From positions 1 through 8,538 of the forward strand of contig JBLHGU010000221.1 of the NCBI GenBank assembly GCA_047615875.1: a DNA stretch of 8,538 bases. Reading direction: 5' to 3'. Made by a program: the position numbers and the translations under genes. Below are positions 5,229-8,538 of the stretch, in pieces. A model generated the notes under the pieces. It was not told the DNA's origin, searched no databases, and saw nothing but the letters and a program-made list of their open reading frames with translations. Source of the stretch: JBLHGU01 sp047615875. GTDB lineage: Bacteria > Pseudomonadota > Gammaproteobacteria > Arenicellales > CAJQKF01. The first letter of the stretch is position 1, and each line of letters starts with the position of its first letter.

Positions 5229-7043
5229 TCATACAGCAGTAATTAACAAGCGGAAAAAAATAATCACCAATCCGGTTATCAGTAAGAAAAGTTTGGCCGC
5301 CGGATGCCTAATCGAGATAATGGCATAAGATATACACAATAGCCCCAGGCACATCTGAACAAACGTACCGAGAGCACCTAATACATTGGTTTCCAGTTGA
5401 ATTAGTAGTGGGTTGGCGATCATGCCAAGTGGAATAACATACAGGCCAATACCCAGAGCCATAGATTTCAACGCCACCTTAAGCCAGTTTTCTCCGGTCA
5501 TTCCTGCAGCAATAAACACAGCACCACAGACCGGTGGCGTTATGGTGGAGAGTAATGCATACCAGAATACAAATAGATGCGCTTCAAGAGGTTGCAGTCC
5601 CAGTTGAGTCAGGGCCGGACCAGCCACGGCGATACAGATAACATAAGCTGCCGTAGTTGGCACCTCCATACCAAGCACCATGCAGGCCAATGCTGTGAGT
5701 AATAACGACGGCCATAGCAGCCCGCCTGAGCCAGTTAGTATCAATGAGGTAATCTTGATTCCCAGACCAGTGATACCAAGCACGCCGATAATAATCGATG
5801 CGCAGACAATGATCGCGGCTATCATGGAAATCTGACGTGCCGAGGTCAGACAGGCGGTTTCGAGACGTTGAAATGTTTGACGAAAAGAAAACTTGAAATC
5901 ACGGCTGATAAACAACAGTAGAGTACCAGCCAATATCGCCATGGAGGCCGCATATTGTGGAGACTTGCCTAGCGCAAACATGCCCATCATCAATACGGAG
6001 AACGGTAACAAGAAAAAGGCTGCGGTAATAATAACTTCACGAACGCCAGGCCGATCTTCCAAGGCGAGCCCGCGCAGCTCATATTGTCTGGCGAAAGCGT
6101 TAATGCCGACCCAGACCGCAAAGAAATATAGTATCGCCGGTAATAAGGCTGCAGCAATAATACTGGTGTATGGAATGCCGGTTAGCGTTACCATAACAAA
6201 TGCACCTGCTCCCATCAGCGGGGGCATGATCTGACCGCCAGATGAGGCTACTGCTTCAATTGCAGCAGCCAGGGATTTGGGATATCCCAGTTTATCCATC
6301 GCAGGTAGAGTTATGGCGCCCGTGGAGGCAACATTGGCCGAAGCCGATCCTGAAATTGAACCAAACAGAGCTGAGGAAATCACCGAGACTTTACCTGCCC
6401 CGCCCTTTAGTCGCCCTGCTGCGGCAGCCGCAAGATTCATGAAACCGCGTCCCGCTTCTCCGGCATTAAGCACAGCACCAAAAATGACGAAGATCGCCAC
6501 CACTTTGACAGACACGTCGGTCAAAGTGCCCCAGATACCACCTTCAGCTATCGTCAGAGTACCGACAAAGCTCGTCAACGGCATACCGGAATGCCCGAAC
6601 TGACCGGGCAGATACTGTCCAAACAATCCGTAAACAAGGGCTAGTAGGGCGACAATTGGCAATGGCCAACCAATAGCGCGACGAGCCCCCTCTAAAACCA
6701 CAATCAGTAGCGTAATACCTGCAATAATCTGCAGATTACCATTGAGAATACCGTATTGATCGCCAAGCATTTCCTGATTGATGGCGACCCAAAGACAGGC
6801 ACAAATACCTAGCGCACCCAGTACCCAACCAGACACCCGAGCACTAGCTGAACCAGACCGATCGAAGAAAAACAACCACGGAAGTGCAAGCGCAAAATGC
6901 AGCGGGCGACTAATGAGATTGGGGATTAACCCCTGGAAAATTAACCACAGGTGATAAGTAACTGAAGCTAATGCGAACACTAATGCTACGCTGCGAAAAA
7001 CAGTTTCCCAACTCGGCGAAGCTGACGTCGCCTGTGTTGTCAT
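5229..7043 (-). CDS. TRAP transporter fused permease (DctQ-DctM fusion, TAXI-TRAP type)
   Basis: This 604-residue, very hydrophobic inner-membrane protein combines the small and large TRAP permease subunits in one chain. Roughly the first 150 residues hold several membrane segments corresponding to the small subunit. The rest is the DctM-like transport domain. Signatures seen are GSISGSASANVASTG (about 228-242), VASSGGQIMPP (265-275), and in the second half GMEVPTTAAYV (458-468) and TPPVCGAVFIAAGM (502-515). These are the paired re-entrant hairpin regions of the elevator-type transporter. It drives uptake with an ion gradient, normally sodium, of substrate delivered by the TAXI protein encoded immediately upstream. 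The substrate cannot be read from the sequence. The start ATG at 7043 has no clear SD, and a 12-bp hairpin precedes it. The gene is complete, ending 39 bases from the candidate HipB operator O2. Confidence 0.93.
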   Translation of the reverse strand: MTTQATSASPSWETVFRSVALVFALASVTYHLWLIFQGLIPNLISRPLHFALALPWLFFFDRSGSASARVSGWVLGALGICACLWVAINQEMLGDQYGILNGNLQIIAGITLLIVVLEGARRAIGWPLPIVALLALVYGLFGQYLPGQFGHSGMPLTSFVGTLTIAEGGIWGTLTDVSVKVVAIFVIFGAVLNAGEAGRGFMNLAAAAAGRLKGGAGKVSVISSALFGSISGSASANVASTGAITLPAMDKLGYPKSLAAAIEAVASSGGQIMPPLMGAGAFVMVTLTGIPYTSIIAAALLPAILYFFAVWVGINAFARQYELRGLALEDRPGVREVIITAAFFLLPFSVLMMGMFALGKSPQYAASMAILAGTLLLFISRDFKFSFRQTFQRLETACLTSARQISMIAAIIVCASIIIGVLGITGLGIKITSLILTGSGGLLWPSLLLTALACMVLGMEVPTTAAYVICIAVAGPALTQLGLQPLEAHLFVFWYALLSTITPPVCGAVFIAAGMTGENWLKVALKSMALGIGLYVIPLGMIANPLLIQLETNVLGALGTFVQMCLGLLCISYAIISIRHPAAKLFLLITGLVIIFFRLLITAV

Positions 7044-7075
7044 ACGATATATTCAACCGGTAGAGCGATCAACGA

Positions 7076-7107
7076 ACCAGGTCTGGGATACCTAACCCAG
7101 ACCTGGT
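7076..7107. promoter_or_regulatory. Strong intercistronic hairpin between the TAXI and permease genes
   Basis: ACCAGGTCTGGG (7076-7087) pairs perfectly with CCCAGACCTGGT (7096-7107) across an 8-base loop. In the direction of transcription (minus strand) it lies 40 bases after the TAXI stop and 32 bases before the permease ATG. No T-run follows, so it is not a standard terminator. In the RNA it would more likely protect the upstream mRNA from 3' decay, or act as a partial attenuator, so that binding protein exceeds permease. Confidence 0.75.
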
Positions 7108-7147
7108 GCGTAAAACTTGATTAGTCTAAAACTTAAGATAACCTATT

Positions 7148-8104
7148 TTAGAGAAACCCTACTTCCCGATAATACTTTTCCGCACCCGGGTGGATAGGAC
7201 CGATAATAGCCTTAAGATAGGATTTATCGACACCGTTCCACCAGGGATTAGTGGCGCCCATCTTCGACTTGGCTTCCCAATAGGTTTTGGTCAATTGATA
7301 GGCGCTTTCATCACTCATTTTTGTAGTAGCGTAAGCAACAACTTCAAGCGTGGTAGTTGAAACATCTGCAGTCTGACCTGCGTAAGTGCCTGCGGGAATC
7401 ATTAATTGCTTACGTTTGCCAACTGATTTTGACTGAGTGCGTTCGGCATCACCAAGTGAAAGAATTTTAACAGACATAGACGCAGCCGCTTCAACCACGT
7501 TGGGAGCTGGATAGGATCCCGCCGTCACGAAGCCGTCGATCTGACCATTTTTTAACGCCGGGACCGCATTTGAAAGTTCAACTTCAGCAAAATTAACCTG
7601 CCCTTCCAAACCTAATTCGTTAATGTATTTAGCACCTTCTTTGGCACCAAACGAGCCTTTACCGAGAAGAATAGTTTTGCCTTTCATGTCGGCAAATGAT
7701 GCTATGCCACTTTCTTCTGAAACCACGAAATGCATGGTTAAGGATGGGATAGGAAACAACGCACGTATCTCGTCGAAAGCCGGATTGCCTTTATCCTTAA
7801 ACATGGCCTTACCAGCCTTGGCGAGCTTGACCAGCACCGGTGGTGTCGTAAATACATAGTCAGCACCGCGAGATGGCACCTGGATTACGTTGGATACTGA
7901 ACCCTGCCCTTCTTCGACAGTCACCAGAATATCGCCACCACTACCAGATTTCATGGCTTCGGCAATCTGTACGCCCATCTGATAATAAGATGAAGTGGAT
8001 TTCGCAGAACGGTAAGTAACGCGGGTCTCCGCCTGCGCCAGTTGCATCGATGTGATACCGAGAATCAATGCCAACAGAATTGGTGAACGGGTTACAGCTT
8101 TCAT
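7148..8104 (-). CDS. TAXI-family TRAP transporter solute-binding protein
   Basis: With the start at 8104 the product is 318 residues. It has a Sec signal peptide (KAVTRS, hydrophobic ILLALILGITS, then QLAQA before ETR), cleaved after about residue 25, so it acts in the periplasm. The mature part matches the TAXI family of TRAP substrate binders: VTYRSAKSTSSYYQMG near the N-terminus, EEGQGSVSN, DYVFTTPPVLVKLAKAGK, GKGSFGAKEGAKY, DGFVTAGSYPAPNVVEAA, and the C-terminal HPGAEKYYREVG. It captures the substrate and passes it to the fused permease encoded next in the operon. An upstream in-frame ATG at 8149 would add 15 residues. I chose 8104 because GGAGGG stands just before it and it begins directly with the signal peptide. 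TAXI proteins often bind glutamate-like or other carboxylates; the ligand here is unknown. Confidence 0.93.
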   Translation of the reverse strand: MKAVTRSPILLALILGITSMQLAQAETRVTYRSAKSTSSYYQMGVQIAEAMKSGSGGDILVTVEEGQGSVSNVIQVPSRGADYVFTTPPVLVKLAKAGKAMFKDKGNPAFDEIRALFPIPSLTMHFVVSEESGIASFADMKGKTILLGKGSFGAKEGAKYINELGLEGQVNFAEVELSNAVPALKNGQIDGFVTAGSYPAPNVVEAAASMSVKILSLGDAERTQSKSVGKRKQLMIPAGTYAGQTADVSTTTLEVVAYATTKMSDESAYQLTKTYWEAKSKMGATNPWWNGVDKSYLKAIIGPIHPGAEKYYREVGFL

Positions 8105-8107
8105 GAG

Positions 8108-8113
8108 CCCTCC
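8108..8113 (-). promoter_or_regulatory. Ribosome binding site that fixes the TAXI gene start
   Basis: The minus strand reads GGAGGG, followed by CTC and the ATG at 8104. This near-consensus SD supports the shorter start over the ATG at 8149. Confidence 0.75.
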
Positions 8114-8120
8114 AAGGGGT

Positions 8121-8149
8121 GTTTTAGAATTAAGGTCGCTTAGAATCAA
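8121..8149 (-). promoter_or_regulatory. Candidate sigma-70 promoter of the TAXI-TRAP operon
   Basis: On the minus strand TTGATT (8144-8149) and TAAAAC (8121-8126) are spaced by 17 bases, each matching consensus at four of six positions. The start site would fall near 8114, leaving only about 10 bases of leader with the SD at its very start. That is tight, so this is a weak proposal. Read-through from the upstream gene is an alternative. Confidence 0.3.
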
Positions 8150-8193
8150 CCAAGTGAAACTTTGTCCGACAGGTTACCAGATTATCCTTGCTC

Positions 8194-8538
8194 TTATCTT
8201 GCCAAACAAAAACTAATATTAGCTGCGGTAGCTGTTGCAACATTGGCAGTTCTGGATGAGGTTCGATAACGACTGCAATAGCTATCGTGACATAAAAATG
8301 ACCCACCTTTCAGAACGAACCGATTACCTGATAGAGGTCCTACTGGATCAATACAGGGTTTGGGACTATGCAGACGACTGAAACGGTCAGCACACCACTC
8401 CCAGGTATTCCCTGTCATGTTATAAAGGCCATAATTATTTGGAGAGAAGCTGGCTACAGGAGCAATGCCCTCAAAGCCATCCTCCCTGCTATTGTGATTG
8501 GGGAATTCTCCTTGCCAGATATTGCAACGATGCTGACC
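8194..8538 (-). CDS. Formylglycine-generating enzyme-like protein, C-terminal 114 residues (partial)
   Basis: The gene continues beyond the right edge of the window; only its 3' end is here. Reading inward from the edge, the fragment shows NIWQGEFP, NHNSREDGFEGIAPV, GLYNMTGNTWEW, DPVGP, then LKGGSFLCHDSYCSRYR, the hallmark of the FGE-sulfatase fold. The two cysteines in LCHDSYC (fragment residues 83 and 88, five apart) match the copper-binding active-site pair of true formylglycine-generating enzymes. Such enzymes oxidise a cysteine in sulfatases to formylglycine. Related proteins without the pair do other chemistry. The terminal part is unusual: the usual TPDSS-like stretch is replaced by VATATAAN, and the expected GFR-type ending reads SFCLAR. 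No sulfatase gene is in view. The stop is TAA at 8194-8196, 90 bases before the TAXI start. Confidence 0.88.
   Translation of the reverse strand, partial: GQHRCNIWQGEFPNHNSREDGFEGIAPVASFSPNNYGLYNMTGNTWEWCADRFSRLHSPKPCIDPVGPLSGNRFVLKGGSFLCHDSYCSRYRTSSRTANVATATAANISFCLAR

Noticed and set aside
5893..6234. 113-codon plus-strand open frame inside the permease gene
   Set aside because: It runs antisense to well-conserved TRAP permease sequence, has no SD and resembles no family. It is a shadow frame, as are the other plus-strand frames at 5413, 6242, 6277 and 7623.

Overview
The window looks like a rearranged accessory stretch of a proteobacterial chromosome. A gammaproteobacterium is my best guess, based on moderate GC, the type of IS66 transposase, the HipBA type and the TAXI-TRAP transporter style. 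I cannot name a species. Intact genes alternate with gene wreckage, which suggests repeated insertion, deletion and duplication.

Layout. Positions 1-1250 (+) hold a decayed IS66-family transposase with its DDE core still readable but its N-terminal part broken by two frame changes and an internal deletion. Positions 1257-1553 (+) hold a broken partial copy of the M23 peptidase lipoprotein gene found intact on the other strand at 2804-3442. The copy and the parent form a roughly 0.3 kb inverted duplication flanking an intact secreted Sel1-repeat gene (1619-2557, +). Positions 3758-4338 or slightly beyond (+) hold an FkbM-type methyltransferase pseudogene.

From 4439 onward all genes lie on the minus strand. 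Reading right to left they are: the C-terminal end of a formylglycine-generating-enzyme-like protein (8538-8194), a TAXI-type periplasmic binding protein (8104-7148), its fused TRAP permease (7043-5229), a HipB-type antitoxin/repressor gene (5001-4651), and a HipA toxin gene cut off after about 71 codons (4654-4439). The HipA break abuts the methyltransferase wreck.

How the parts work together. The TAXI protein and fused permease should form one secondary uptake system for a small, probably carboxylate-type substrate. A strong 12-bp hairpin between the two genes probably tunes their relative expression. The hipBA pair keeps its overlapping translation signal, but the kinase part of the toxin is gone, leaving an apparently orphan DNA-binding protein. 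Upstream of hipB lie two 20-bp near-identical palindromes with the same half-site and the same 8-bp spacing, as expected of HipB operators. One overlaps a TATAAT box. The M23 lipoprotein and the Sel1 protein are both envelope proteins, but nothing beyond adjacency links them. I saw no tRNA, rRNA, CRISPR array or origin. I do not see a convincing entirely new system. The orphan repressor with its two operators and the inverted duplication are the most worthwhile leads.
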